From Trueperaceae bacterium (GTDB lineage: Bacteria; Deinococcota; Deinococci; Deinococcales; Trueperaceae), in contig JAGQHN010000027.1 in NCBI GenBank assembly GCA_020431825.1, forward strand, positions 1-51,204: a stretch of 51,204 nt of DNA. The letters run 5' to 3'. The notes beneath the pieces were generated by a model. That model was not told the origin of the DNA and did not search any database. It saw nothing but the letters and a program-made list of their open reading frames with translations. Below, in pieces: positions 1 through 8,342 of this stretch. Numbering within the stretch: position 1 is the stretch's first letter; each line of letters starts with the position of its first letter. The position numbers were made by a program, and so were the translations under genes.

Positions 1-1
1 T

Positions 2-1227
2 AATCCAGTCGATGTTGGCTATAGTTCATTCCTTACTTCATCACACCTTGCCATTTGCTTGGTGTGCGTAAGTCCTATAAAGTATGTGATATTGGTGCTT
101 TTGAATACAACACACCTTTTTCAGCCGATTTAAGAGTCAGCCTTGATGATAACCCCGGAAGTGTTGTTACCAGTGAAACCTTTACCTACGTTATGACTGT
201 AAACAATCTCGGGCCAGATAGAGCCGCCCTTGCCAAAGGCATTTTAACTGTCAATAGCAACGTTACGGTAATGTCTACACCAAGCGGTTGTAGCACCTCA
301 GGCAATGTGGTGACCTGCTCACTGGGTCACCTTAATAGTGGTGCCAGTGCCAGCATAACCATAAGTGTAAGGGCACCCTCGAGTGTACCGGCTGCAGGAT
401 ATTTCATTTCCGTTGCTACAACCAGCAGTTCTACCCCGGACCCAACACCTACCAGTCGCAGTATTGAAGCCACAACCATTACCAACCCCACAGCAGATCT
501 GGCGCTTGACCTAACCAGTTCTAGTAGCTTGGTCAATCTGGGTAGCTCATTAAATTACACGCTGGCACTTAGCAACAATGGACCCCAGCCAGCCCAGCTT
601 GTCACCATGCTACTCAATTTGCCAGCAGGTTTAACTGTCACTGCCTTAGATGGCTGTGAGGAGACGTCTGCCCAGACCATAAGATGCCGGGCAACCCTGC
701 TTAATCCCGGAGCAAGTTTTAATAAAACCATCGGGGTTACCGCCAATGGGCCGGGTGGAATCATCACGGCAACTGCCTCGGTGTCGGCAGCTGGTCCTGC
801 GGACCCGGTGAGCACGAACAACTATGATTCCGTCAATGTCACTGTTAGCCTTCCAGCCACAGATATGAATGTGGCTATTCCTTCCCCGCAGCAAAATAGC
901 TCTGCCCCCAGAAATACAAACCTGACCTATCAGGTACGAGTGCGCAATATAATAGGTACACCTGCTAGTGCTGAAGATGTCATTTTAACTGTAACTTTTC
1001 CCAATACCGTGAGTGATATCCAATTACCTACTGGCTGTACGTTGAATGGTTTTGTGGTGACATGTAACATTGGCATTGTAAGTGCTGATACAGTTGTATC
1101 CAAAAATATTACTGTCCGTTTGCCCAATGCAGATGGAAGCCTTGGAGTAATTGCCTCCATCACACTTGCTAATCCAGACCCCAATACTGGAAATAACCAA
1201 ATTAACCGAGTTATTGCCCTTCAGTAA
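2..1227 (+). CDS. Secreted DUF11-repeat protein, C-terminal part, probable frameshift near the left end
   Basis: The protein has three consecutive DUF11 (conserved-repeat, immunoglobulin-like) domains, roughly residues 25-115, 145-265 and 275-390 of the open frame, each starting with an ADL or TDM strand and containing a Gly-Cys...Thr-Cys pair. Such domains are found in large cell-surface adhesins. The segment just before them, CDIGAFEY, is the usual end of a right-handed beta-helix domain, so this is only the C-terminal piece of a bigger protein. The DUF11 frame is blocked upstream by a TAG at 22-24. Bases 2-50 read in the next frame give NPVDVGYSS, which resembles the expected preceding beta-helix sequence, so a one-base shift probably lies between about 25 and 75. 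It could be a pseudogene or a sequencing error. There is no start codon I trust; a TTG at 55 is the first one in frame. Confidence 0.7.
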
Positions 1228-1248
1228 GTTACCACGGCCGAGTGAAGC

Positions 1249-1482
1249 TTAGTCTTCTATTAAGGTATCAAGCAACGACAAACGCTGCTCGAGTAACTCG
1301 CCCTCTTCACTGACCTGTACTTCCCAAACGGCCTTATCGGGCATCAGCTCATAGGCTAGTGCGTCCAGGGTATCGTGAAAGGTTTCATCCCAGTCATCGC
1401 GGTGTTTAAGCAAATGATCAAAAAAGCCCTGAGGAAGATCTCCCCCCAGGGCATAAGAAAATAGGTCTTTAAGCTCGAGCAT
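1249..1482 (-). CDS. Small acidic hypothetical protein downstream of recA
   Basis: This encodes 77 residues, rich in Asp, Glu and Leu, with no signal peptide or membrane segment. I do not recognise the family. The start is set at the ATG at 1482, because a good ribosome binding site (GGAGGTGG) sits eight bases before it; an in-frame GTG six codons upstream would lie inside that site. The gene starts about 30 bases after the recA stop in the same direction, so it is probably cotranscribed with recA. It ends 20 bases from the convergent DUF11 gene. A role alongside recA is possible but only suggested by position. Confidence 0.6.
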   Translation of the reverse strand: MLELKDLFSYALGGDLPQGFFDHLLKHRDDWDETFHDTLDALAYELMPDKAVWEVQVSEEGELLEQRLSLLDTLIED

Positions 1483-1513
1483 GGGTTTAGCCACCTCCAC
1501 TTAAGGCAAAACG

Positions 1514-2551
1514 TTAGTCGTCAAGGCTTACGCTGTCGTCATCGCTGACGTTGCTTGGACTTTTTCCTTGTAACTGGGCAATGACTTTGGCCTTGATTTC
1601 GCTGACCATGGCTTCATTTTCCTGTAACAGCGCAGCGGTTTTCTCTTTGCCCTGGGCGAGACGCTCGGTGCCATAAGAGTACCAGGAGCCAGATTTTTGA
1701 ATGATGTCCAGATCAGTTGCAATATTAATCAGGTCACCTAACTTATCAATGCCCTGACCAAACATGATACTCACTTCGGCTTCTTTAAAAGGCGGCGCAA
1801 CCTTGTTTTTGGTGACTTTGACCCGGGTTACATTACCAACTTTGTCAGAACCTACTTTGACATCGGTAACACGGCGCACTTCCATACGTACACTGGCATA
1901 GAACTTGAGTGCGCGGCCGCCAGGGGTGGTTTCAGGGTTGCCGTACATGACGCCAATTTTTTCCCTGATCTGGTTAATGAAAATCGCGGTGGTTTTGCTT
2001 TTGGCTAAGACACCTGTAAGTTTACGCAGTGCTTGACTCATGAGGCGTGCTTGCAGACCTACATGAGAATCACCCATCTCACCTTCGATTTCAGCCCTTG
2101 GCACCAGTGCTGCTACTGAGTCAATAACAATGACATCGACAGCGCCACTGCGTACCAGGAGTTCGGCAATCTCAAGAGCTTGTTCGCCTGTGTCTGGTTG
2201 AGAAACCAGTAAGTTATCAATATCTACCCCAATGGCTTTGGCATAGCTGGGGTCAAGGGCGTGTTCAGCGTCGATAAAAGCTGCTACTCCGCCAGCCTTT
2301 TGAGCTTCGGCAACCACATGAAGGCTGAGGGTGGTTTTACCGCCAGATTCAGGTCCATAAATTTCAATAACGCGGCCGCGCGGTACACCACCTATACCCA
2401 GCGCCAGATCAACGCTCATGCTGCCAGTACTGATAACACCCTGATTAAGCATCTGAACATCTTCGCCCAGACGCATAATGGCACCTTTGCCAAATTGTTT
2501 TTCGATTTGTAAAAGGGTTGTGTTTAAGCTCTTCGTTTTGTTCTCGTCCAT
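1514..2551 (-). CDS. recA: Recombinase RecA
   Basis: RecA forms ATP-dependent filaments on single-stranded DNA, drives homologous pairing and strand exchange, and activates the SOS-type response in many bacteria. The 345-residue product has the usual length. It shows Walker [10 protein letters not shown] at about residues 66-74, Walker [11 protein letters not shown], the loop region [19 protein letters not shown], and [14 protein letters not shown]. The C-terminus is acidic (DDDSVSLDD), as in other RecAs. The start was chosen at MDENKTK because a purine-rich site (GGGAGAGAGG) precedes it; the frame is open 43 codons further but the protein homology begins here. No CTCGAG hexamer occurs within the gene, unlike most neighbours. 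A promoter with a palindromic operator in its spacer lies about 90 bases upstream. Confidence 0.98.
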   Translation of the reverse strand: MDENKTKSLNTTLLQIEKQFGKGAIMRLGEDVQMLNQGVISTGSMSVDLALGIGGVPRGRVIEIYGPESGGKTTLSLHVVAEAQKAGGVAAFIDAEHALDPSYAKAIGVDIDNLLVSQPDTGEQALEIAELLVRSGAVDVIVIDSVAALVPRAEIEGEMGDSHVGLQARLMSQALRKLTGVLAKSKTTAIFINQIREKIGVMYGNPETTPGGRALKFYASVRMEVRRVTDVKVGSDKVGNVTRVKVTKNKVAPPFKEAEVSIMFGQGIDKLGDLINIATDLDIIQKSGSWYSYGTERLAQGKEKTAALLQENEAMVSEIKAKVIAQLQGKSPSNVSDDDSVSLDD

Positions 2552-2637
2552 GTTTTGCCTCTCTCCCTTGCCCTGTTTAAGAGGGAGGGCTCGAGCCTTT
2601 TTGCAGACCGGGCTCGAGCCAAGGGTGGGTGAAATGA

Positions 2638-2666
2638 AGTATACCTTAATTAATAAGGTGATGCAA
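2638..2666 (-). promoter_or_regulatory. recA promoter with palindromic operator in the spacer
   Basis: On the minus strand TTGCAT (2661-2666) and TATACT (2638-2643) are separated by exactly 17 bases. The spacer holds the palindrome ACCTTA-N5-TAAGGT (2643-2659), which also overlaps the -10. A protein bound there would block RNA polymerase, so repression is the simplest reading. The same palindrome with the same 5-base centre recurs at 2861-2877. The -35 is weak (3 of 6), the -10 strong (5 of 6). Confidence 0.6.
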
Positions 2667-2854
2667 GTCTTTCGCTCCATAGCTTACCTTGCTTGCTTTA
2701 TATTCCCGAAAGTAAATATTACGAGTTAAGCAGCAGATGGCTTCTCTAATCCGTCAGGGACAATAAAATCTGGCTTTCATAATAATCGTTATTTGAGTTT
2801 GGATAGGCTCTACGAATGAGTGATTTTTGATGGCATAGTAGGTGAATGGTGTGC

Positions 2855-2879
2855 TAAAATACCTTAGATTTTAAGGTAT
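2855..2879 (+). promoter_or_regulatory. Promoter -10 and perfect palindromic operator of the Gly-Gly protein/DUF4132 operon
   Basis: A -10 box TAAAAT (2855-2860, preceded by TG two bases upstream) overlaps a perfect palindrome ATACCTTA-N5-TAAGGTAT at 2859-2879. The predicted transcription start falls inside the palindrome, and the ribosome binding site AAGGAG begins just after it. This is a repressor-type position. The 17-base core matches the recA site in both half-sites and spacing. A role as an mRNA hairpin is possible but less likely, because the recA copy lies upstream of the recA transcript. Confidence 0.6.
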
Positions 2880-2896
2880 CCAAGGAGAACAGTTTT

Positions 2897-3289
2897 ATGG
2901 TGACCGTAACGATGATTGATGAAACAGGCATTGGCAATATAACCTTGGAAAAAATCCAAACGTTTAACGCAGCTAAGCTCAGCTTACGCGAAGTCATTCG
3001 GCAGCGTGTGCTTGCCGAAGTAACTGAATTTAATGCCCGGCAGCCCAAAGTCTTTCAAGGCTTGGTAGAACCCGGGGAAACCGAAATATTGCTCAATCAA
3101 TCTAAGTCAAAACAAAGAAAGCCCCTTGACTGGGAACGGCAGTTTAACCGCGCAGTTCAGGCATTTGAAGCCAGAACCTTCATTGTTCTGGCAGACGATC
3201 AGCAACTGGACGATCTTGATGAAGTGCTCGAGCTAAGTAAAATTAAAGAACTTTCCTTTTTGAAACTAGTGCCACTTGTTGGGGGCTGA
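2897..3289 (+). CDS. Small protein with beta-grasp-like C-terminus ending in Gly-Gly, partner of DUF4132 protein
   Basis: The 130-residue protein begins with a strand-turn-strand-helix pattern (VTVTMIDE ... LSLREVIRQRV). It ends with FIVLADDQQLDDLDEVLEL then SFLKLVPLVGG at the exact C-terminus. That ending resembles the tails of MoaD, ThiS and ubiquitin-like proteins, where a hydrophobic strand runs into a terminal di-glycine that is adenylated and carries sulfur or is conjugated. No E1-like, E2-like or JAB protease gene is visible in the window, so conjugation is only a hypothesis. From memory, similar small proteins ending in LVPLVGG occur next to DUF4132 genes elsewhere. The ribosome binding site AAGGAG lies nine bases before the ATG. 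The next gene starts two bases after the stop. Confidence 0.7.
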   Translation: MVTVTMIDETGIGNITLEKIQTFNAAKLSLREVIRQRVLAEVTEFNARQPKVFQGLVEPGETEILLNQSKSKQRKPLDWERQFNRAVQAFEARTFIVLADDQQLDDLDEVLELSKIKELSFLKLVPLVGG

Positions 3290-3291
3290 CC

Positions 3292-5838
3292 ATGAGACCT
3301 ATCGCAACGCTAAAACGTTTATTAACAGCCCACAAAGAAGAAAAGCCACAAGACTTGCTTGACCGCCTGATTGCTGAAGCCCTGGCCAGTCAAAAGTATC
3401 TCTGGGATAAAAAGGCCGCTGATTTTGAGGCTGGTCAAGCGATTTTAGAGGCGAGTCCGGCAGAGCAGATAGATATCATTAAAAGGATTCTGGCGCAATC
3501 TTTTCAGACGGGCGATTGGCAGATAAAACGTCTGACCGATAATCTGCTGAGTCAACTGATCAAACGAAAACTGCCTTATCAAATGGAAGATGTCAGATTT
3601 ATGCTGGCGGAGCTTGCTCGAGTCGAGCACTTTTATGCTTTACCCGTGCAAGGGGTGCTCCGGGCCCTGTCTAAACCTTTGCAAGATAAAACTGTTTTGG
3701 AAGATTGCCGCCCCCTTTTGCTTGAAATAAGAAGCGCGAGTGAATCCTGGTATGAGTCAGCAGAAAAGCGCAAATTTCTCAGGCTCCTCCAGGATATTTT
3801 GATCGAAGATAAGCCAAAACTGACGCTTTACGAGGATGAGTGGGCGGCGCAAGCTCAAACCTCACTGGATAGGTTGGAGCCCCAACTCAAAGAAAGCTGG
3901 CTTGCCGTCTTGAGTCACTGTGCCGGAGCCAGTGGCAGCAAACCCGCAAAAAAATGGCTAACCAAAGCCGAGCCACTTATTGATAGCTTGGGAAAAGATA
4001 AGTTTCAAAACCTGGCTAATGACTGGCTAGGGTTTTTTAATAAGACGTCAGGCAAAGCCCCTACACGCAACCCGGAAAACTGGTTTATCTTTCAAAACAA
4101 GGGTGCCCTGTTAGATGAAAGAAATGGCGATCTTTTAAAGGGTTTGGCCTGGCTCTGTTCTCTTGACAGCGATCCTTCTTTAACCCATACATTAGCGGAA
4201 GCGGTGGTTCAGGGTTACCGCAAACTTACGGGTATTGGGCCGCGTTCGGCTAAAGTGGCGAGTGCCTGTCTTTACAGCTTAAGCCAGCTAGAAAGCATGG
4301 ACGCAGTTGCCGGACTCGAGCGTGCCAGACTTAGTGTGAAACAGGCGAGTTATCAGAAAAGCATTGCCAGAGCACTTGATGCAGCCGCGGATAAACTTGG
4401 CCTAAGCCGAGCTGATCTGGAAGAATTATCCCTGTCGGACTTGGCTTTTAGTGAAGGCAAAAAAGTCATTACCTTTGATACCATTCGCGCGGAGCTCAGG
4501 ATTGAAAGTAGCACCTTAAGTTTAAACTGGTTTGATGGAGACGAGGCCAGAAAAGCGGTACCTACCAGTGTAAAGCGGGATTTTGCTGAAGAATTAAAAG
4601 CCCTGAAAAAAGAGCAGAAAGACATTGCTAAACTGCTTTCTGCACAAAAGGATAGACTCGAGCGCCTGCCGCTCATGCAGCGTGCCTGGAGCTACAAAAC
4701 TTGGCGCGAACGTTATCTTGACCATTCTCTTTTGGGAACTATGGCAGGTAAGCTCATCTGGCAGTTTGAAGATGCTGGCAGGATTGCGGATGGTTTTTAC
4801 TGGCAGGGTCAGATAGTTGACGCTGAAGCCAAACAGCTTGATTGGCTGGGCCCAGAAACCATTGTTCGGCCCTGGCACCCGGTTTACTATGATGCCAGCG
4901 AGGTGCTGGCCTGGCGCGAGTTTTTGGAGAGTCGGGAAATTGTGCAGCCTTTCAAACAGGCTCATCGGGAAGTTTACTTGCTGACTACTGCAGAAGAAGT
5001 CACAGACATTTACTCAAACCGCTTTGCTGCTCATATTGTTAAACAGCATCAATTCAATGCGCTGTGCGGGGCCAGAGGCTGGAAAAATCAGCTGCGCCTC
5101 ATGGTTGATGACAGCTATAACCCGGCTACGCTCGAGCTACCCCAGTGGAACCTCCGCGCGGAATTTTGGGTAGAGGGTCTGGGGACTGTTTACGGTGAAG
5201 ACACCAATCAAACCGGGACGTACCTTTATTTGAGCACCGATCAGATCAGATTTTATTCCTTAGATGCCTCTCCAAATTATGCTCATGCGGGCGGTGGAGG
5301 CTACGCTGCCGGTATAGACTGGCGTATGAGGCAGAATGAGCCTTTGCGTCTTCAAGACATTCCTCATGTTGTCTTTTCAGAAGTCATGCGCGATGTTGAT
5401 TTGTTTATTGGGGTTGCCAGTGTGGCCAATGACCCTACCTGGTTTGACGGCGGCCCTGAGGGTAGACACCTTGATTACTGGCAAAACTGGTCATTTGGTG
5501 AACTGACTACCTCGGCAAAAAGTCGCAGAGAATTATTAGAGAAAATCATTCCTCGGCTAAAAATTGCGTCACGCTGTGAGCTTACAGGCCGTTTCCTGAA
5601 AGTTCGTGGTGACTTGAAAACCTACAAGATTCATCTGGGTAGTGGCAATATCCTGATGGAGCCCAATGATCAGTATCTCTGTATTGTGCCCGGACGAGTT
5701 AGCGGAGAAATAGGTAGAGATAAAGTCTTTTTACCTTTTGAAGGAGACAGGGTGTTGTCGATCATTTTGAGCAAAGCCTTTATGCTGAGTGAAGATGCTA
5801 AAATCAGAGACGCCAGCATTACCAGACAACTAAAATAA
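3292..5838 (+). CDS. DUF4132 (YehI/MolR-like) domain protein
   Basis: This 848-residue protein has an alpha-helical, repeat-like N-terminal two thirds and a conserved C-terminal region. The C-terminal part contains the DUF4132 signature: FSEVMRDVDLFIGVA at about 700, then PRLKIASRCELTGRFL, YKIHLGSGNILM and NDQYLCIVPG. DUF4132 proteins include E. coli YehI, whose neighbours there encode a MoxR-type ATPase, a vWA protein and a SWIM protein. None of those partners is seen here. The molecular function is unknown. It is tightly coupled (2-base gap) to the Gly-Gly protein gene, so the two probably form a complex or an enzyme-substrate pair. The operon shares an operator with recA, which hints at induction by DNA damage. 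Confidence 0.8.
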   Translation: MRPIATLKRLLTAHKEEKPQDLLDRLIAEALASQKYLWDKKAADFEAGQAILEASPAEQIDIIKRILAQSFQTGDWQIKRLTDNLLSQLIKRKLPYQMEDVRFMLAELARVEHFYALPVQGVLRALSKPLQDKTVLEDCRPLLLEIRSASESWYESAEKRKFLRLLQDILIEDKPKLTLYEDEWAAQAQTSLDRLEPQLKESWLAVLSHCAGASGSKPAKKWLTKAEPLIDSLGKDKFQNLANDWLGFFNKTSGKAPTRNPENWFIFQNKGALLDERNGDLLKGLAWLCSLDSDPSLTHTLAEAVVQGYRKLTGIGPRSAKVASACLYSLSQLESMDAVAGLERARLSVKQASYQKSIARALDAAADKLGLSRADLEELSLSDLAFSEGKKVITFDTIRAELRIESSTLSLNWFDGDEARKAVPTSVKRDFAEELKALKKEQKDIAKLLSAQKDRLERLPLMQRAWSYKTWRERYLDHSLLGTMAGKLIWQFEDAGRIADGFYWQGQIVDAEAKQLDWLGPETIVRPWHPVYYDASEVLAWREFLESREIVQPFKQAHREVYLLTTAEEVTDIYSNRFAAHIVKQHQFNALCGARGWKNQLRLMVDDSYNPATLELPQWNLRAEFWVEGLGTVYGEDTNQTGTYLYLSTDQIRFYSLDASPNYAHAGGGGYAAGIDWRMRQNEPLRLQDIPHVVFSEVMRDVDLFIGVASVANDPTWFDGGPEGRHLDYWQNWSFGELTTSAKSRRELLEKIIPRLKIASRCELTGRFLKVRGDLKTYKIHLGSGNILMEPNDQYLCIVPGRVSGEIGRDKVFLPFEGDRVLSIILSKAFMLSEDAKIRDASITRQLK

Positions 5839-5930
5839 GCTATCCGTTGCTGGCCTTTACTAAGCACTATCCACTCATTACTTTCAACTGACTTCCTCCC
5901 AGCTTGCTACAAAAACACATAATTCTGCTT

Positions 5931-5968
5931 AAAATACCCATGTTAAATACCCATGTTAAAATACCCAC
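5931..5968 (+). promoter_or_regulatory. Triple imperfect repeat containing -10-like boxes just before a GTG start
   Basis: The unit AAATACCCATGTT is repeated: copies begin near 5932 and 5945, and a variant at about 5959 reads AAATACCCACGTG, ending in the GTG start codon. The last unit contains TAAAAT (5957-5962) six bases before the GTG at 5969, which fits a leaderless transcript. No Shine-Dalgarno sequence is present. The repeats could arise by replication slippage and would change promoter spacing if copy number varied. Confidence 0.45.
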
Positions 5969-8299
5969 GTGCACTTGCTAATAGCGCCCCCCGGCTCAGG
6001 GAAGACCAGTTACCTGCTCGAGAAGACTCGAGCCTTTGCAAAAGATGGGAAACGTATCTGGTGGGTAGGTTTGCCCAGCCAGCGCAGCTATGTCTACCGA
6101 AAACTCACTGAGACAGGTGCGGTTTTAGGCGTAGAGTTTTTGAGTTCGCAGCAGGTTTACTACAGGCTTCTGGCTCACGCCCTCAGACTTAAGCCGCTGG
6201 TGGTAGGCACCGGTCGTCTGGCGATGGTAGGTGAAGCACTGATGCAACTACGCAACGAACTGCCTTCGCCAGGTGAGGCCAGACTGTTTGCTCAGGCCAT
6301 TGCCGAGGCCAAGCGCTTTGGGCTAGATTTCACCAACATCGGGGCGAAAGACGAAGAGATGGAGCGTCTAGGCAAAGTTTTTGCTCGCTATGAGCAGATA
6401 AAAGGGGAGGCCTGGGACTACGACGACTTCCGCATTGAAACCCTTAAGCATGCCCAAAGGATGACCCATAAACCCGAAGCAGATGTCATTATGGTGGATG
6501 GTTTTCGCGAGATTGGACCCCTGGAATTGCGCATTTATAAAGCCATAGAAAAGCTTTGTGAGGTCTATGTGAGCTTGCCCGAAGCTCCTCCCGGAGAAGA
6601 GGCAAGCCAGACACTGGGATTCCTAGCTACCTCAAAGCAAAGTGTATTTAAGGCATCAAATCCTGTGTCAGAAGCGCGCTGGGTTTTGCGCTCGGTAAAA
6701 AGAGACCTGGCATCAGGGATGAATAAACTTGATCTCGCCATCATCTTGCCCGAACGTGAGGTCAAAGCCTTTCTTGCACTTGCAGATGAATATGGGGTTC
6801 CCCTGATGGATGAAACCCCCAAGGCACTTGCCGATACATTGGCGGGGCGTTTACTTCTTGATTTGCTCGAGCTTCCAGACTACCCAACTGCTTCCAGACT
6901 TCTGGCAATTCCTGATCTTATGCACCTTGCAAATGCTGCCCTGGCCAGAGGTGTTGCCGGGCTCGAGGCAATTACAGTATTAGCCGAGACGCTTGAGTTG
7001 CAGGAGAGCTGGCGCAAGTGGCTGGGGCTCCTGGAAGTGCCAGAGGACGAACTTAAATGGGCAGAACAACTGTTAGAGACCAGTTTGCCAGAATTACGCT
7101 ATGACCTTCTTGACGATAAACTTAAATGGGAACAGTTCAAAAAACATGCAATGCAGCGTGCAAAAGAGGCCAGTACCTTAGCAAAGGGTCAACACTTTAG
7201 AAAATGGTGGTCGGCGCTGTTACAGGAGACCTTTGTGTTTGACAGTCCAAGAGGAGGGGTGGCACTCCTGACCAACAAACTCGCTTCAGGGAGAAGGTTC
7301 AAGAAAGTTTATCTGATGCACGCCGTCGAAGGTGCTTACAGCGTCAATGAAGGCGAAGATTATTTTATCCCGGAAGAAGAGCGTCAAAGTCTGGAAAAGA
7401 CCTTTGAGCGCTTAGGACTCCCCAAACGTTACCTTGGTCGTGATGAGGGCTTATACAAAGAGCTCCGCACTCGAGGTGACGAGGTTATTATCACTTACTC
7501 AGAAGCTAATCAGGGTGGGCCCCTAGAAGTTAATATAGATCTGATTGGTATGAATCCCAAAACGGTGCGCTATATGCCAGAGGTGGCAGCTGGGAGCAGG
7601 CTCGAGCTTGAGACAAGAGAGGCCTACCGGGCTGATTTGCGACCCCTCTTTTTGAACAAAATCAGTCTGCAAAAACTCATGCGTTACGATGAGTGTGCGT
7701 TTCGCTATTGGGCGGAAGAGCATCAACACGACACCTCTGATAAACCTTGGTGGCTTAACTTGCTTGATGGCTTAAGAGACTATAAAAAACTTAACCCTGC
7801 CAGGCTCGAGGTGTTAAAAGCTGAGTACCCTGAAGCGGCAGGCTGGCTAAGCGACCATGCTGAAAAACTCATGTCACTGAATTTTGGCGAAACACTCTCT
7901 GCTGATGCAGATTCTCCATTTGCCTTTCTGGACGCTGCAGGTCGCCGAGGAAGTGAAGTACATTTTTACCGCTTTGTTGCACCCGGACGGGTCAAGGAAC
8001 AAACGGATGCTGCCAAATACATTGATAACCGCTGGAATGAGCTTTGGGCTGCTGGGCATATGCTGGAAAGGTTTGCCGGGCGCATCACGAAAGTAAGCGT
8101 CTGGGTCTGGTCAGTTCTAGCACAGCCCATAGAAGCCTATGATGGCGGCATTACCTATGTCTGGCGGCGTATTGCCAATCGGCAAGATAAAATCGCTCAA
8201 GCCTTTTCCCGTTTTAAACGAGGAAACCTGCAACCAAGCCCGGGTTTTAGATGCCGTGAATGCACTGTTTCAGACATTTGCCGCCAGGGCCAGAGGTAA
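5969..8299 (+). CDS. AddB-like helicase-exonuclease family protein with degenerate nuclease domain
   Basis: The 776-residue protein starts with Walker A APPGSGKTS (residues 6-14) and carries the AddB-type segment IMVDGFREIGPLELRIYKAI near residue 175. AddB is the non-motor subunit of AddAB, which resects double-strand ends. The C-terminal region has four cysteines, C576 in YDECAFRYW and C762, C765 and C771 in the last 15 residues, arranged like the iron-sulfur staple of AddB/RecB-family PD-(D/E)XK nucleases. However, I see no D...(D/E)xK motif between them, so the nuclease may be inactive. No addA gene is visible. The GTG start has no ribosome binding site but a TAAAAT box six bases upstream. 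It lies 130 bases after the DUF4132 gene on the same strand. Confidence 0.7.
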   Translation: MHLLIAPPGSGKTSYLLEKTRAFAKDGKRIWWVGLPSQRSYVYRKLTETGAVLGVEFLSSQQVYYRLLAHALRLKPLVVGTGRLAMVGEALMQLRNELPSPGEARLFAQAIAEAKRFGLDFTNIGAKDEEMERLGKVFARYEQIKGEAWDYDDFRIETLKHAQRMTHKPEADVIMVDGFREIGPLELRIYKAIEKLCEVYVSLPEAPPGEEASQTLGFLATSKQSVFKASNPVSEARWVLRSVKRDLASGMNKLDLAIILPEREVKAFLALADEYGVPLMDETPKALADTLAGRLLLDLLELPDYPTASRLLAIPDLMHLANAALARGVAGLEAITVLAETLELQESWRKWLGLLEVPEDELKWAEQLLETSLPELRYDLLDDKLKWEQFKKHAMQRAKEASTLAKGQHFRKWWSALLQETFVFDSPRGGVALLTNKLASGRRFKKVYLMHAVEGAYSVNEGEDYFIPEEERQSLEKTFERLGLPKRYLGRDEGLYKELRTRGDEVIITYSEANQGGPLEVNIDLIGMNPKTVRYMPEVAAGSRLELETREAYRADLRPLFLNKISLQKLMRYDECAFRYWAEEHQHDTSDKPWWLNLLDGLRDYKKLNPARLEVLKAEYPEAAGWLSDHAEKLMSLNFGETLSADADSPFAFLDAAGRRGSEVHFYRFVAPGRVKEQTDAAKYIDNRWNELWAAGHMLERFAGRITKVSVWVWSVLAQPIEAYDGGITYVWRRIANRQDKIAQAFSRFKRGNLQPSPGFRCRECTVSDICRQGQR

Positions 8300-8342
8300 A
8301 AAACCTTGCGAGCCCAATTTTTCCACTTTCCACTTTGTTTAA

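Noticed and set aside
2581-2617. Two GGGCTCGAGCC copies upstream of recA as a specific recA operator.
   Set aside because: They are direct copies of the genome-wide CTCGAG signal and lie downstream of the recA promoter, so no specific role is indicated.
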